Of a stretch of DNA of 64,000 bases, positions 9,328 to 18,099 are shown piece by piece (position 1 is the first letter of the stretch; the number at the start of each line of letters is the position of its first letter). The notes beneath the pieces are model-generated. The model made no database searches and was not told the DNA's origin. It was given only the letters and a program-made list of their open reading frames with translations. The stretch covers positions 682,001 to 746,000 of the forward strand of contig NZ_CP063089.1 in assembly GCF_014931215.1 (NCBI RefSeq), read 5' to 3'. The DNA is from Campylobacter sp. 2014D-0216. Its GTDB lineage: Bacteria > Campylobacterota > Campylobacteria > Campylobacterales > Campylobacteraceae. Both the position numbers and the translations under genes were made by a program.

Positions 9328-10102
9328 TTGTGTTGGTGTTTTATTTAGTGCTTGTAGTATGGTGCCTATTAGTACGCCTACGGTGTATTATCCAGAAAGA
9401 GATTTTAAAAGCGTAAAACATAATAACACGAATTTAAAAGGAACTATGAAGCCTTATACTATTAATGGTAAAACATATTATCCTACTGTAGTAGAAGTAG
9501 GTGAAACTGCAGATGGTATAGCAAGTTGGTATGGACCTGGTTTTCATGGTAAAAAAACTTCTAATGGTGAAACTTATGATCAGCATGCATACACTGCAGC
9601 ACATAAAACTTTACCAATGAATACTATTGTAAAAGTAACTAACCTAAAAAATCACCGCCAAACTACAGTTAGAATTAACGATAGAGGTCCTTTTGTTGCA
9701 GGAAGGATTATTGACTTATCCAATATGGCTGCAAGAGATATTGATATGATACAAGCAGGGACAGCTCCTGTAAGACTTGAAGTAATTGGTTTTGGTACTA
9801 GTGCTAATTCAGGTTCGGTGCATACTAATTCGAATTTAGGAAACAGTGGATCTATTGTTGATAGTGGACATATTTTCCAAGGAGGATCTTTTATGGTACA
9901 AATTGGAGCATTTAGAAATAAAAGTGGTGCTGAATTAATCGCAAGTAGATATAAAAACTATAACTCATATACTTCAACTATACAAACAAGTGCAAAAGAT
10001 GGTTTGCACAGAGTATTTTTAAAAGGCTTTAGAAGTGAACAAGAAGCAAGGGATTTTGCTGATAGTGGATCTTTTCCAGGTGCGTTTATAGTAAGAGAGT
10101 AA
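9263..10102 (+). CDS. rlpA: RlpA-like septal-ring lipoprotein (DPBB + SPOR)
   Basis: A lipoprotein related to RlpA, which in other bacteria is a lytic transglycosylase acting on denuded glycan at division sites. A basic leader is followed by the hydrophobic LVVSCVGVLFSAC with lipobox Cys31. The double-psi beta-barrel contains GIASWYGPGFHGKKTSNGE and RINDRGPFVAGRIIDLS. The C-terminal SPOR domain runs about 205-279 (FMVQIGAFRNKSGAELI). The start is ATG 9263, supported by a strong AAGGAG site at 9251-9256. This gives an unusually long 65-bp overlap with mltD. Confidence 0.9.
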   Translation: MQKSKLLKNYQKTLIQKSLVVSCVGVLFSACSMVPISTPTVYYPERDFKSVKHNNTNLKGTMKPYTINGKTYYPTVVEVGETADGIASWYGPGFHGKKTSNGETYDQHAYTAAHKTLPMNTIVKVTNLKNHRQTTVRINDRGPFVAGRIIDLSNMAARDIDMIQAGTAPVRLEVIGFGTSANSGSVHTNSNLGNSGSIVDSGHIFQGGSFMVQIGAFRNKSGAELIASRYKNYNSYTSTIQTSAKDGLHRVFLKGFRSEQEARDFADSGSFPGAFIVRE

Positions 10103-10106
10103 AATA

Positions 10107-10595
10107 ATGATAGAATTGATTTTTTTAGATGTAGATGGTTGTTTGACAGATGGTAAAATCATCTACACTCAAAATTATGGCGAGATTAAAGAATTTAATG
10201 TAAAAGATGGTGCTGCGATTGAAGCTTGGCAAAAGCTTGGCAAAAAAGTTGCTATCATTACAGGTAGGACAAGTGAGTGTGTGTATTTTAGAGCTAGGGA
10301 TTTAAAGATTGATTTAGTATATCAAGGTATTAGCGACAAACTTGCTTGTGCAAAAGAAATTTTAGAAAAATTAAATTTAGATTTCTCTCAATGTGCAGCT
10401 ATTGGAGATTACTATAATGATATGAGTTTACTTGAAGCGGTGGAGTATAGTTTTAAACCAAAAGATGCACATAAGGCTTTAAAAACTGATAAGGTTTTAA
10501 ATAGAAAAGGCGGCAATGGTGCGGTGAGTGAAATGATAGAAATTTTAGTAGAATACAACAATATGCAAGCGCAATGGGATAAGCTTTGGCGATAA
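10107..10595 (+). CDS. kdsC: 3-deoxy-D-manno-octulosonate 8-phosphate phosphatase
   Basis: HAD-family phosphatase that turns Kdo-8-phosphate into Kdo for lipooligosaccharide core. HAD motif I is FLDVDGCLTDG near residues 6-16, motif II is IITGRTS, and motif IV is GDYYNDMSLLE. At 162 aa it has the usual compact C0-type fold without a cap. It is followed directly by lptC and lptA, joining Kdo synthesis to LOS transport. Confidence 0.93.
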   Translation: MIELIFLDVDGCLTDGKIIYTQNYGEIKEFNVKDGAAIEAWQKLGKKVAIITGRTSECVYFRARDLKIDLVYQGISDKLACAKEILEKLNLDFSQCAAIGDYYNDMSLLEAVEYSFKPKDAHKALKTDKVLNRKGGNGAVSEMIEILVEYNNMQAQWDKLWR

Positions 10596-11092
10596 AAATT
10601 TTTGCAATCTTAATGGGATTGTTTGCTTTTGTGATGGTGATTTTAAGTACGCAAGATCCTTATCTTTTTGCTATAAAACCACAAAAGGTTGATGTGGCAA
10701 ATATGCAAGCTTTTGATGTGCTTGATTATGAGCTTAATACCACCACTACAAAGGCAAGTTATCAAGCTAGTCGTTGGGTTAAATACCAAGATAAAGATAT
10801 TTTTGATGATTTTAAAGTGCAAGCACTTGATTATAATTTAAGTTCAAATTTATTAATCAGAAACGATGAAAAATCTATTTTAGAAGGTAATGTTAGTTAT
10901 TTTGATAAAAATCAAACTTCTATTTTTACCCAAAAAGCAGTTTATAATATGAAAGATAAAATTTTATTTTCTAATGATACCTTTAAAGCTTATATAGGAG
11001 TTAATGAGGTATTTGGAAATAGCTTTTTATATAATGTAGATCAAAAAGAATTAAAAATTCAAGGAATAAAAGCATGGTTTTTAGAACAGTAA
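10586..11092 (+). CDS. lptC: LptC-like LOS export protein
   Basis: Probable inner-membrane anchored periplasmic bridge of the Lpt pathway, passing LOS from LptBFG to LptA. One N-terminal transmembrane segment (residues 2-20) is followed by about 145 residues rich in beta-type pattern (SILEGNVSYFDKNQTSIFTQKAVYNMKDKILFSN), like the OstA/LptC fold. It starts at TTG 10586, overlapping kdsC by 10 bp, and ends 19 bp inside lptA. Assignment rests on topology and on its place between kdsC and lptA, since sequence conservation in LptC is low. Confidence 0.8.
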   Translation: MAIKIFAILMGLFAFVMVILSTQDPYLFAIKPQKVDVANMQAFDVLDYELNTTTTKASYQASRWVKYQDKDIFDDFKVQALDYNLSSNLLIRNDEKSILEGNVSYFDKNQTSIFTQKAVYNMKDKILFSNDTFKAYIGVNEVFGNSFLYNVDQKELKIQGIKAWFLEQ

Positions 11093-11532
11093 TTTTTTTA
11101 TGTTTGTTGAATTTATTTGCATTGGGTGCGCAAAAAATAGAAGTATATGCTAAAGATTTTTATTTAGATGAGAAAAATGAAACTAGCACCTTAACAGGTG
11201 ATGTGGAAGTAAAAAAAGGCGGGGATATTTTAAATTCTCAAAAACTAGTTATTTATATGAAAAATAAACAACCTGTGAAGTATATTGCTACTCGCGATGC
11301 TAAGTTTAAAATTAATATGAAAGATAAAACTTATCATGGAAGTGGAGATGAGTTTGTTTATAATGTGGCTAAAGATACCTATGAAATCAATGGTCATGCA
11401 AAAATCATCGAAGTGCAAAGTAAAAAAGAACTAACAGGGGATAAAATCATCGTAGATAGAAAAAATATGACTTATAGGGTGCTTAGTAAAGACAAAAAAC
11501 CTGCAAAATTTGTATTTGAGGTTAAGGAATGA
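11074..11532 (+). CDS. lptA: LptA/OstA-like periplasmic LOS transport protein
   Basis: Periplasmic beta-jellyroll protein forming the LOS bridge to LptD. A signal peptide spans about residues 1-19 (VIFLCLLNLFALGA). The OstA-type pattern follows: YAKDFYLDEKNETSTLTGDVEVKKGGDILNSQKLVIYM. At 152 aa it is slightly shorter than the E. coli protein (about 185). It overlaps lptC by 19 bp and engB by 4 bp, so all are likely one transcript. Confidence 0.88.
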   Translation: MVFRTVIFLCLLNLFALGAQKIEVYAKDFYLDEKNETSTLTGDVEVKKGGDILNSQKLVIYMKNKQPVKYIATRDAKFKINMKDKTYHGSGDEFVYNVAKDTYEINGHAKIIEVQSKKELTGDKIIVDRKNMTYRVLSKDKKPAKFVFEVKE

Positions 11533-12128
11533 TCCTTAATGCTCAGTTTTTAACTTCGGCTTCTAAGGTTAGTGAAGCACCACAGCCTATATATACAGAG
11601 ATTGCATTTTTGGGTCGTTCTAATGTAGGTAAAAGCTCTTTGATCAATACACTTTGTAAAAATAAAAATCTAGCAAAAAGCTCATCAACTCCGGGTAAAA
11701 CTCAGTTGATTAATTTTTTTGAAGTAAATTGCAAAAAAAATGAGGATAAATTTAAACTGATGTTTATTGATTTGCCTGGTTTTGGTTATGCAAAGGTAAG
11801 TAAAAAAACAAAAGCTATTTGGAATAAAAATTTAGATGAATTTTTAAAAGAACGTAGTTCTATCAAACTCTTTATACATCTTGTTGATTCAAGGCATGAA
11901 AATTTAGATATTGATGCAAATTTGGAAGCATATCTAGACTCTTTTATAAGAGCAGATCAAAAAAAAATAACTGTTTTCACAAAATCAGACAAGCTTAATC
12001 AAAGTCAAAAAGCTAAAATTTTAAATCTTCACAAAAATGCTATCATGGTTTCAAATTTAAAAAAAACAGGTATTGAAAAACTAGAAGAAAAAATTATTTT
12101 AGAAAGTTTGGGTTTGAATGAGGAGTAG
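11529..12128 (+). CDS. engB: Ribosome biogenesis GTP-binding protein EngB/YsxC
   Basis: Small essential GTPase needed for 50S assembly. G1 is GRSNVGKS near residues 29-36, a switch region follows with SSTPGKTQ (G2), G3 is DLPGFGYAKVS, and G4 is TKSDKL. Length 199 aa is standard. The ATG is placed after AAGGA inside the end of lptA, and the stop lies 10 bp into mreD. Confidence 0.95.
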   Translation: MILNAQFLTSASKVSEAPQPIYTEIAFLGRSNVGKSSLINTLCKNKNLAKSSSTPGKTQLINFFEVNCKKNEDKFKLMFIDLPGFGYAKVSKKTKAIWNKNLDEFLKERSSIKLFIHLVDSRHENLDIDANLEAYLDSFIRADQKKITVFTKSDKLNQSQKAKILNLHKNAIMVSNLKKTGIEKLEEKIILESLGLNEE

Positions 12129-12609
12129 GAGATTAGTAAAAAATAGATTTGATTTTTCTTATTTATTTTTCTATCTATCTTTGATTTTTTATCAAGTATT
12201 AAGCTCAGTATATTACTGGATGCCACCTTTATTTGGTGTGTTTTTTTGTTATATGATTGTACTTTTAAAAGAAAAAGAAAGAACACTGAATAAGCTTGAT
12301 TTTAGATGGTACTTTTCTTTGTTTTATCTCATTATTATAGATATCATACACGGTTTTTATCTTTTTAGCTCTTGGATTGCATTTTTTATTTTTTATCATT
12401 TTTTTGTGGATTGGTTTAAAAGCAAGCTGAAGTTAGGGCCTTATTTGCTCGTTATATTTACTTTTTGTGCGTATATTTTTATTTATTTTTTTGATGTGTT
12501 TTTGGCATATTTAGATAATAGTCAAATTTTAAATTTTGGTTTAGAGTATTTGTGGTTTTTTGCTATTGAAGCATTGATATCATTTGTTATTTTTAGAGGA
12601 AAAATTTAA
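12118..12609 (+). CDS. mreD: MreD-like rod-shape membrane protein
   Basis: A 163-aa very hydrophobic protein with about five membrane segments (for example SYLFFYLSLIFYQVLS, YFSLFYLIIIDIIHGFYLF and YLLVIFTFCAYIFIYFF). The sequence itself is too plain to identify. The call rests on size, topology and position directly before mrdA, the usual MreD partner in the elongasome. It overlaps engB by 10 bp, and its stop abuts the mrdA start. Confidence 0.7.
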   Translation: MRSRRLVKNRFDFSYLFFYLSLIFYQVLSSVYYWMPPLFGVFFCYMIVLLKEKERTLNKLDFRWYFSLFYLIIIDIIHGFYLFSSWIAFFIFYHFFVDWFKSKLKLGPYLLVIFTFCAYIFIYFFDVFLAYLDNSQILNFGLEYLWFFAIEALISFVIFRGKI

Positions 12610-14436
12610 ATGCGTATGCGCTTGGTGATGGGCTTTATAGCTTGTTTTTTTATATTATTACTTGCTAGAGTGTATTATATTAGTATCAAATCTAATGTAT
12701 ACTATGAAGAAATAGCCAAGCAAAACGCTATAAAAACTCAGTTTTTAGCACCCGTAAGGGGGCAAATTTTAGATGTTAAAGGCCGACCTTTAGCGGTTAA
12801 TAAGCTAGGATTTTCCATATCGGTTAAGCCTTATTTGTATATTAAAAAGAAAAATAGACCACTTTTAGATCAAGAATTACAAGCGATTGTAAATGCTTTT
12901 CCTGATTTGAATATTACTAGATTAAAAAGAGCTTACGTAAAAGCTGATTCTTACTATAATCAAGATTATATTGAAGTGGTGCCATTTATAGAATATGATG
13001 CAATGATTAAGCATTTTACTAAGTTAAATTTACGTGAAAATATGCAGGTAAAATCTACCACACAAAGATTTTATCCTTATAATGCCTTAGCTAGCCATGT
13101 TATAGGTTATGTAGGTAAGGCTAATTTAAATGATATGAATGAAAATGAAATTGCAAGATTAACAAGCTATGTGGGTCGTAGTGGTATTGAGCGTTCTTAT
13201 AATGAAATTTTACAAGGACAAAAAGGCGAAAAGGTTAGTAAGGTAAATGCACTCAATAAAGAAATAGAAGAACTTTCTTATAAAAAACCTACTTCAAGCA
13301 ATATTACCTTAAGTATTGATCTTGATTTACAAGAATACCTTACCTCGCTTTTTAAAAATTTAGCAGGAGCTGCTATTGTTATGGATGTTAAAACTGGGGC
13401 TATTTTAGCAGCAGGTAGTTTTCCTGAATACAATCTCAATCCATTTGTAACAGGTATTACTCAAGAAGAATGGGATAAGTTGTCAAATGATTTAAACCAC
13501 CCTTTTACAAATAAGCTTATCAATGGACTTTATCCTCCAGGTTCAGTTATTAAAATGGGTACAGCTTTGGCTTTTTTAGATAGTGGTAAAGTACATGAAA
13601 ATCATAAATATTTATGTGATTCAAATTTTGAACTTGGAGGTAGAAAATTTAGATGCTGGAAAACCATAGGCCATGGTTATGTAGATATGAATGATGCCAT
13701 TAAGGAAAGTTGTGATGTGTATTTTTACAAAGGTTCTTTGGAAGTAGGTATTGATACAATTAGCTCGGTTTTTGAAAGAATAGGTTTTGGAGCAAAAACA
13801 GGAGTGGACTTGCCAAATGAATTTATAGGCACAGTGCCTAGTCGAATTTGGAAAAAAGAAAAATACAACCAACCATGGTATCAAGGTGAAACCTTAAACA
13901 CAAGCATAGGGCAGGGAAATTTCCTTGCAACACCTATGCAAGTAGCTAAATTTACAGCCATGATAGCTACCTCTAAAAATATCACACCGCATTTTTTACA
14001 CAGTGTTGATGATAATATAACTAAGATTAGTTTTGAAAACAATGAAAGTGTATTTACGACTTTTGAATTATCAAAACTTCCGCTTTTAAGACGTGCTATG
14101 TATGAAGTAGCTAATGTTGATGGGGGAACTACGGCAAGATTTTTAAAGCATTCTCCTATAACCATAGCAGCTAAAACAGGAACAGCGCAAGTGGTAGGAA
14201 TTTCACAAAGTGAAAAAAAACGCATTAAAGAAGAAGATTTGGAGTATTTTTTAAGATCTCATGCGTGGATTACTTCATATGCACCTTATGAAAAACCACA
14301 GTATGTTGTCGTGGTATTGATTGAGCATGGTAAAAGTGGAAGTAGTGCAGGTGGACCTATACTTGCTAAAATTTATGAAAAACTGATAGAATTGGGTTAT
14401 ATTGATAAAAAATATATCAAGAAAAAAACTAGATGA
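12610..14436 (+). CDS. mrdA: Penicillin-binding protein 2 (elongasome transpeptidase)
   Basis: Class B PBP that cross-links lateral-wall peptidoglycan. An N-terminal anchor (residues 5-23) is followed by the dimerisation/pedestal domain (PVRGQILDVKGRPLAVN). The transpeptidase domain has the active-site serine in PGSVIKMG (SxxK), SCD as the second motif, and KTGTAQ as the third. Length 608 aa fits. The gene ends convergently with queA, the two stops overlapping by 8 bp, so no terminator fits between them. Confidence 0.93.
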   Translation: MRMRLVMGFIACFFILLLARVYYISIKSNVYYEEIAKQNAIKTQFLAPVRGQILDVKGRPLAVNKLGFSISVKPYLYIKKKNRPLLDQELQAIVNAFPDLNITRLKRAYVKADSYYNQDYIEVVPFIEYDAMIKHFTKLNLRENMQVKSTTQRFYPYNALASHVIGYVGKANLNDMNENEIARLTSYVGRSGIERSYNEILQGQKGEKVSKVNALNKEIEELSYKKPTSSNITLSIDLDLQEYLTSLFKNLAGAAIVMDVKTGAILAAGSFPEYNLNPFVTGITQEEWDKLSNDLNHPFTNKLINGLYPPGSVIKMGTALAFLDSGKVHENHKYLCDSNFELGGRKFRCWKTIGHGYVDMNDAIKESCDVYFYKGSLEVGIDTISSVFERIGFGAKTGVDLPNEFIGTVPSRIWKKEKYNQPWYQGETLNTSIGQGNFLATPMQVAKFTAMIATSKNITPHFLHSVDDNITKISFENNESVFTTFELSKLPLLRRAMYEVANVDGGTTARFLKHSPITIAAKTGTAQVVGISQSEKKRIKEEDLEYFLRSHAWITSYAPYEKPQYVVVVLIEHGKSGSSAGGPILAKIYEKLIELGYIDKKYIKKKTR

Positions 14437-15451
14437 TTAGCATTCCATCGCCATAGGAATAAAAGCGATACTGATTCTTTATAGCTTCATGGTAAAGCTC
14501 TAAAGTTTTTTCTCTTCCTATAAAAGAAGCTACTAGCATGATGAGGGTTGATTTAGGTAGATGAAAATTAGTCAGCAAGTAATCTAATCTTTGCGGGGTA
14601 TTTTGTGGATGTAAAAATAAATCACAATAACCTTCTTGAATTTTGTTTTGATAATAATACTCTATACAACGAGTTACAGTAGTACCTACGCCTAGTATTT
14701 TTTTAGAGGAGTCAATCAAGGCGCGTGTTGCATCACTGATGCAAAAAAATTCAGAGTGCATTTTATGTTCTCTGATGTCTTCACACTCCACGCCTTTAAA
14801 AGTTCCTGCACCAACATGTAGGGTTATGGTATGAATACTATGGCTTTTTTTAAGCTCATTGATCATTGCTTCATCAAAATGTAAGCTAGCAGTGGGTGCG
14901 GCAACTGCTCCTTGATTTTTTGCAAAAATACTTTGATAGTTAATATTATCTTGTGCTTCATCAGCTCTTTTGATATAGGGAGGCAAAGGCACATGACCGA
15001 TATTTTCTAGTATTTTAAAAACTTCATGATGTGTAAGTGTTTTTTGCTTATTATAAAATTCTACTTCCCTAGTGCCATCTTGATGAAGTTTTTTAATCTT
15101 AGCTTGTAATTTATTTTCAAAGTATAAAATTTGACCTTCTTTTACCTTGCCGCGAATTTGAACTAAAAAATTGTCTTCCTTTAAAGGGTGGTTGATGAAA
15201 AGTTCTATTTTGCTGCCACTTTCTTTGTTTCCATAAATTCTTGCTTTGATGACTTTGGTGTCATTGAAAATGATCTCACAAGGTGGTAAAATTTGAGCAA
15301 GATCTTTAAAATGTAAATGTGTTATTTGATCTTTATATCTTTCATATACCAAAAGTTTTGCATTTTCCTTGGGTAAAATAGGAAAATTTGCTATGAGTTC
15401 GCTAGGTAAGTTATAGTCATAGCTAGAGAGCAAAAGATCTTTATCATTCAT
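14429..15451 (-). CDS. queA: S-adenosylmethionine:tRNA ribosyltransferase-isomerase
   Basis: Makes epoxyqueuosine from preQ1 in tRNA using the ribosyl group of SAM. Typical segments are YDYNLPSELIANFP near the N-terminus, FNDTKVIKARIYG, GAVAAPTASLHFDE and LHVGAGTFKGV, and the C-terminus ends NQYRFYSYGDGML. The reading frame is open further upstream, but I chose ATG 15449-15451 because the protein then begins like the family and lies 8 bp inside the end of tatC. Size 340 aa. Confidence 0.94.
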   Translation of the reverse strand: MNDKDLLLSSYDYNLPSELIANFPILPKENAKLLVYERYKDQITHLHFKDLAQILPPCEIIFNDTKVIKARIYGNKESGSKIELFINHPLKEDNFLVQIRGKVKEGQILYFENKLQAKIKKLHQDGTREVEFYNKQKTLTHHEVFKILENIGHVPLPPYIKRADEAQDNINYQSIFAKNQGAVAAPTASLHFDEAMINELKKSHSIHTITLHVGAGTFKGVECEDIREHKMHSEFFCISDATRALIDSSKKILGVGTTVTRCIEYYYQNKIQEGYCDLFLHPQNTPQRLDYLLTNFHLPKSTLIMLVASFIGREKTLELYHEAIKNQYRFYSYGDGMLII

Positions 15452-16184
15452 CTGTGTCATCTTCTTTTTTGCTTGGATTGACTTTTTTAGCGATATAAAT
15501 AGAAATTCCATAAAGTCCACACAAAGGCACCGCCATTAAAAATTGTGAAATCACATCAGGGGGTGTCATCATTGCAGAAAAAACAAAGATCACTAAAACT
15601 GAAACCCTAAAATGCTTTTTTAAAAACGCATCGTCAACTAGTCCAAGTTTGGCAAAGAAAAAGGTTATAACCGGCATTTCAAAAGCTAAACCAAAAGCAA
15701 TCACTAATTTAGTAAAAAATCCTACATATAAACCTATGCTGATCAAAGGCTTAAAGTCTTGTGTTTGCACCCCAAAATCAATCAAAAATTTAAAAGCCAA
15801 AGGGATAACAACGTAATAACAAAACAAAGCACCAAGCGCAAACATAATGCTCGCAAAGCTTACAAAAGGTATCACTAGTTTTTTTTCATTGTCGTAAAGT
15901 CCTGGTGCTACAAATTTCCAAAATTGCCAAAAAATAACCGGTAAAGAAATTAAAAAAGCGGTAAAAAATGAAACTTTCATCGCTGTAAATAAAGGCTCTT
16001 GTAATTCAACGAAAGTCATTTGTCTGGAAATTTCAGGTAAAGCTGCTTCAACAGGTGCTTTAAGTATATCGATAATATAGTTATTAAAACTAAAACATAC
16101 AAAAAACATTACAACAACACAAGCAACACTGATAAATAATCTTTTTCTTAGTTCTACTAAATGTGGTTTTAATTCTTCAAACAT
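15444..16184 (-). CDS. tatC: Twin-arginine translocase subunit TatC
   Basis: Polytopic core of the Tat exporter that binds twin-arginine signal peptides. It starts MFEELKPHLVELRKRL, the typical amphipathic N-terminus, followed by six predicted membrane helices over 246 aa. The family-conserved FVELQEPLFTAMKVSFF region and FGLAFEMPVITFF are present. It follows tatB by 2 bp and overlaps queA by 8 bp. Confidence 0.95.
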   Translation of the reverse strand: MFEELKPHLVELRKRLFISVACVVVMFFVCFSFNNYIIDILKAPVEAALPEISRQMTFVELQEPLFTAMKVSFFTAFLISLPVIFWQFWKFVAPGLYDNEKKLVIPFVSFASIMFALGALFCYYVVIPLAFKFLIDFGVQTQDFKPLISIGLYVGFFTKLVIAFGLAFEMPVITFFFAKLGLVDDAFLKKHFRVSVLVIFVFSAMMTPPDVISQFLMAVPLCGLYGISIYIAKKVNPSKKEDDTDE

Positions 16185-16186
16185 GC

Positions 16187-16579
16187 TTAGCTTTCCATTT
16201 TTTGAGTATTTTTGTCATTTTTTTGAGTATTTTCTTCGAGATTAGAAAGTTCTTGTATATCTTTTCCTAGTTCATTGATTTCGTTTTTTACTTCATTGGT
16301 ATTATTTAAAATATCTTCTTTGAGTTGATCAAATTCTTCAAAGCTGAGTTTTTTTCTAATGTTTTCATTAGTTTGTGAGAATTCATCTTTGTATTTTTGT
16401 GCTTCATCTTTTAATTCTGCTATTTTTAATTCTTTATTGATACTAGCTTTTGCTTCATCGATATTGCTTTTAATAGCTTTTAAGATTTTTGCAATTTCCA
16501 CTATGGTTGAAGGTAATTTTTCAGGGCCAAGTACCAAAATAGCTACAACCAAAATAACCAAAATTTCGCCAAAACTCAT
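16187..16579 (-). CDS. tatB: Twin-arginine translocase subunit TatB
   Basis: Single-span Tat component that forms the substrate receptor with TatC. MSFGEILVILVVAILVLGPEKLP is the classic membrane hairpin with the Glu and the Gly-Pro hinge, followed by an amphipathic helix (TIVEIAKILKAIK) and a charged, coiled-coil-like tail rich in Glu/Asn/Lys. I chose ATG 16577-16579, which gives the canonical MSFGE start. An in-frame ATG six codons earlier has no better ribosome site. tatA is not in this window. Confidence 0.92.
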   Translation of the reverse strand: MSFGEILVILVVAILVLGPEKLPSTIVEIAKILKAIKSNIDEAKASINKELKIAELKDEAQKYKDEFSQTNENIRKKLSFEEFDQLKEDILNNTNEVKNEINELGKDIQELSNLEENTQKNDKNTQKMES

Positions 16580-16654
16580 TATTTTATCTTCTTTCATATA
16601 AATATAGCTTTTACATTTTACATAAAAATACTTAAAAATATTATTACTTTTATG

Positions 16655-16690
16655 ATATTAATATATCAAGATATCTTGATATATTAATAT
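16655..16690. promoter_or_regulatory. Perfect 36-bp palindrome, likely ArsR operator at the arsP promoter
   Basis: The right half ATCTTGATATATTAATAT (16673-16690) is the exact reverse complement of 16655-16672, with no mismatch and no spacer. It ends 44 bp before the arsP start and holds TTGATATA-type half-sites like those bound by ArsR/SmtB winged-helix dimers. The regulator ArsR is the second gene of the operon, so autorepression is the natural reading. Binding itself is inferred. Confidence 0.7.
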
Positions 16691-16734
16691 ATTTTTACTA
16701 CAATCATTAAAAATAAAACTTCGAAAGGAAAGAT

Positions 16735-17745
16735 GTGTGGGATAAAATTTTAATTATTTTGCAAGATTTCTTAGTTCTTTTGGGTGAAATTTCCATTTTA
16801 TTTATCTTGGTGAGTATGTTTGTTGCTTTTGTGAATGAAAAGTATTCTAAATTTTTTGAGACTCACTTAAAAAGTGATGGATTTGGAAGCTATGTTAAGG
16901 CTATACTTTTAGGTGCTTTGACACCTTTTTGTTCGTGTTCAAGTATCCCTCTTTTAAATGCTTTTTTAAGAGCAGGTGTTCCACTTGGTGTGTGTATGGC
17001 GTATTTAATCACATCGCCTTTAATCAACCCTATCATTATCGTGATGTTTATAGTGAGTTTTGGGGTTAAGATCACCTTGCTTTATATAGGATTTTTGTTA
17101 GGGGTTATTTTATTTCTTGCTTTTGGAATATCAAAAATCAATACAAAAGTATTTTTTAATGATGATTTTTTAAATAATGAACTTCAAGAAGGACAAATCA
17201 ATTCTTGTTGTTCTAGTGCTAAATCTAGTCAGTTTTTCACTCAAAGTTCATGTTGTTCAAGCTCTAAAATAACCCAATCTACCACAAAAAGTACTTGTTG
17301 CTCATCAAATAACCCATCACTTAATTTTACAAAACCTAAAACTCAATTCAAAAAATACTTCACTCAAAGCTTCCAAGAATATAAAAAAATTTTTCCTTAT
17401 ATTTTTGTTGGTATGGCTATAGGGGCTATTATACATGGTGTTTTTCCGCAAAATTTCTTTGAGACCTATCTTATAGATTATGGAGTTTTAGGCGTGTTTG
17501 TAGCAGCTTTTATGGGGGTTTTACTTTATATGAATTGTACTGCTATGATTCCTGTGGCGCTTGCTTTAACTACAAGTGGGGTTCCACTTGGTATAATGAT
17601 GAGTTTTTTAATAGCAGGGGCGGGGTGTTCTTTACCTGAACTTATCTTGCTTAAAAGAATTTTTAAAACAAACTTTTTGGTTTTATTTGCAAGTATGATT
17701 GTTATGATCGCTATTAGCTTTGGACTTTTAATGTTTTTTATATAA
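16735..17745 (+). CDS. arsP: ArsP-type permease (organoarsenical efflux)
   Basis: Membrane permease of the ArsP/DUF318 family, shown in C. jejuni to export trivalent organic arsenicals such as roxarsone products. About eight membrane spans lie in two halves. The first half has TPFCSCSSIPLLNAFLRAGVPLGVCMAYLITSPLINP (C66, C68), the second MNCTAMIPVALALTTSGVPLG and AGCSLPELILLKR. The cytoplasmic loop carries three Cys pairs at 158/159, 173/174 and 188/189, exactly 15 residues apart. The start is GTG 16735, with AAGGA five bases upstream; the ATG at 16733 is in a dead frame. arsR follows by 8 bp. Confidence 0.88.
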   Translation: MWDKILIILQDFLVLLGEISILFILVSMFVAFVNEKYSKFFETHLKSDGFGSYVKAILLGALTPFCSCSSIPLLNAFLRAGVPLGVCMAYLITSPLINPIIIVMFIVSFGVKITLLYIGFLLGVILFLAFGISKINTKVFFNDDFLNNELQEGQINSCCSSAKSSQFFTQSSCCSSSKITQSTTKSTCCSSNNPSLNFTKPKTQFKKYFTQSFQEYKKIFPYIFVGMAIGAIIHGVFPQNFFETYLIDYGVLGVFVAAFMGVLLYMNCTAMIPVALALTTSGVPLGIMMSFLIAGAGCSLPELILLKRIFKTNFLVLFASMIVMIAISFGLLMFFI

Positions 17746-17753
17746 GGAGTATA

Positions 17754-18077
17754 ATGCAGGATTTTTTAAAAATAACAAGTGCGATTAATGATGAAAGTAG
17801 AATTTTAATTCTAGCTTTCTTGCAAAAACACGGAAAGCTTTGTGTGTGTGATCTACAAAGTTCGTTAAATATGAGTCAATCAAGACTTTCAAGACATCTT
17901 AAAATTTTAAAAGAAGCTAATTTTTTGGAAGTAGATAGACAAGGTGTTTGGGCGTATTATGGGGTTAGGGATAATTTGGATATTTTTTGTAAGGATATAT
18001 TAAAAAATATCAACAGTCTTTCTTTGAAACTTCCTGAATTAAAAAGGTTTTCTTGTGAATGCGTTAATGCTAGGTAA
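17754..18077 (+). CDS. arsR: ArsR-family metalloregulator
   Basis: Winged-helix repressor of 107 aa, probably released from DNA by trivalent arsenic. The metal site sits in the recognition region as KLCVCDL (C30, C32), the family's CVC box. The helix-turn-helix is LNMSQSRLSRHLKILKEANFL. A further Cys pair closes the protein (SCECVNAR, C101 and C103) and may add a ligand. It is co-transcribed with arsP and presumably binds the palindrome upstream. No arsC or acr3/arsB follows. Confidence 0.9.
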   Translation: MQDFLKITSAINDESRILILAFLQKHGKLCVCDLQSSLNMSQSRLSRHLKILKEANFLEVDRQGVWAYYGVRDNLDIFCKDILKNINSLSLKLPELKRFSCECVNAR

Positions 18078-18099
18078 ATTACCTAGCAAGCTATTTTTT
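18068..18099 (+). terminator. Terminator of arsPR, reading into the end of chuZ
   Basis: TGCTAGGTAA (18068-18077) and TTACCTAGCA (18079-18088) are perfect 10-bp arms, followed by a T6 run at 18094-18099. The left arm contains the last codons and stop of arsR. The T run lies inside the last codons of the oppositely oriented chuZ. Confidence 0.65.

Noticed and set aside
13881-14225. 114-codon minus-strand frame inside mrdA
   Set aside because: Fully inside the transpeptidase domain on the other strand, no ribosome site and no family resemblance.
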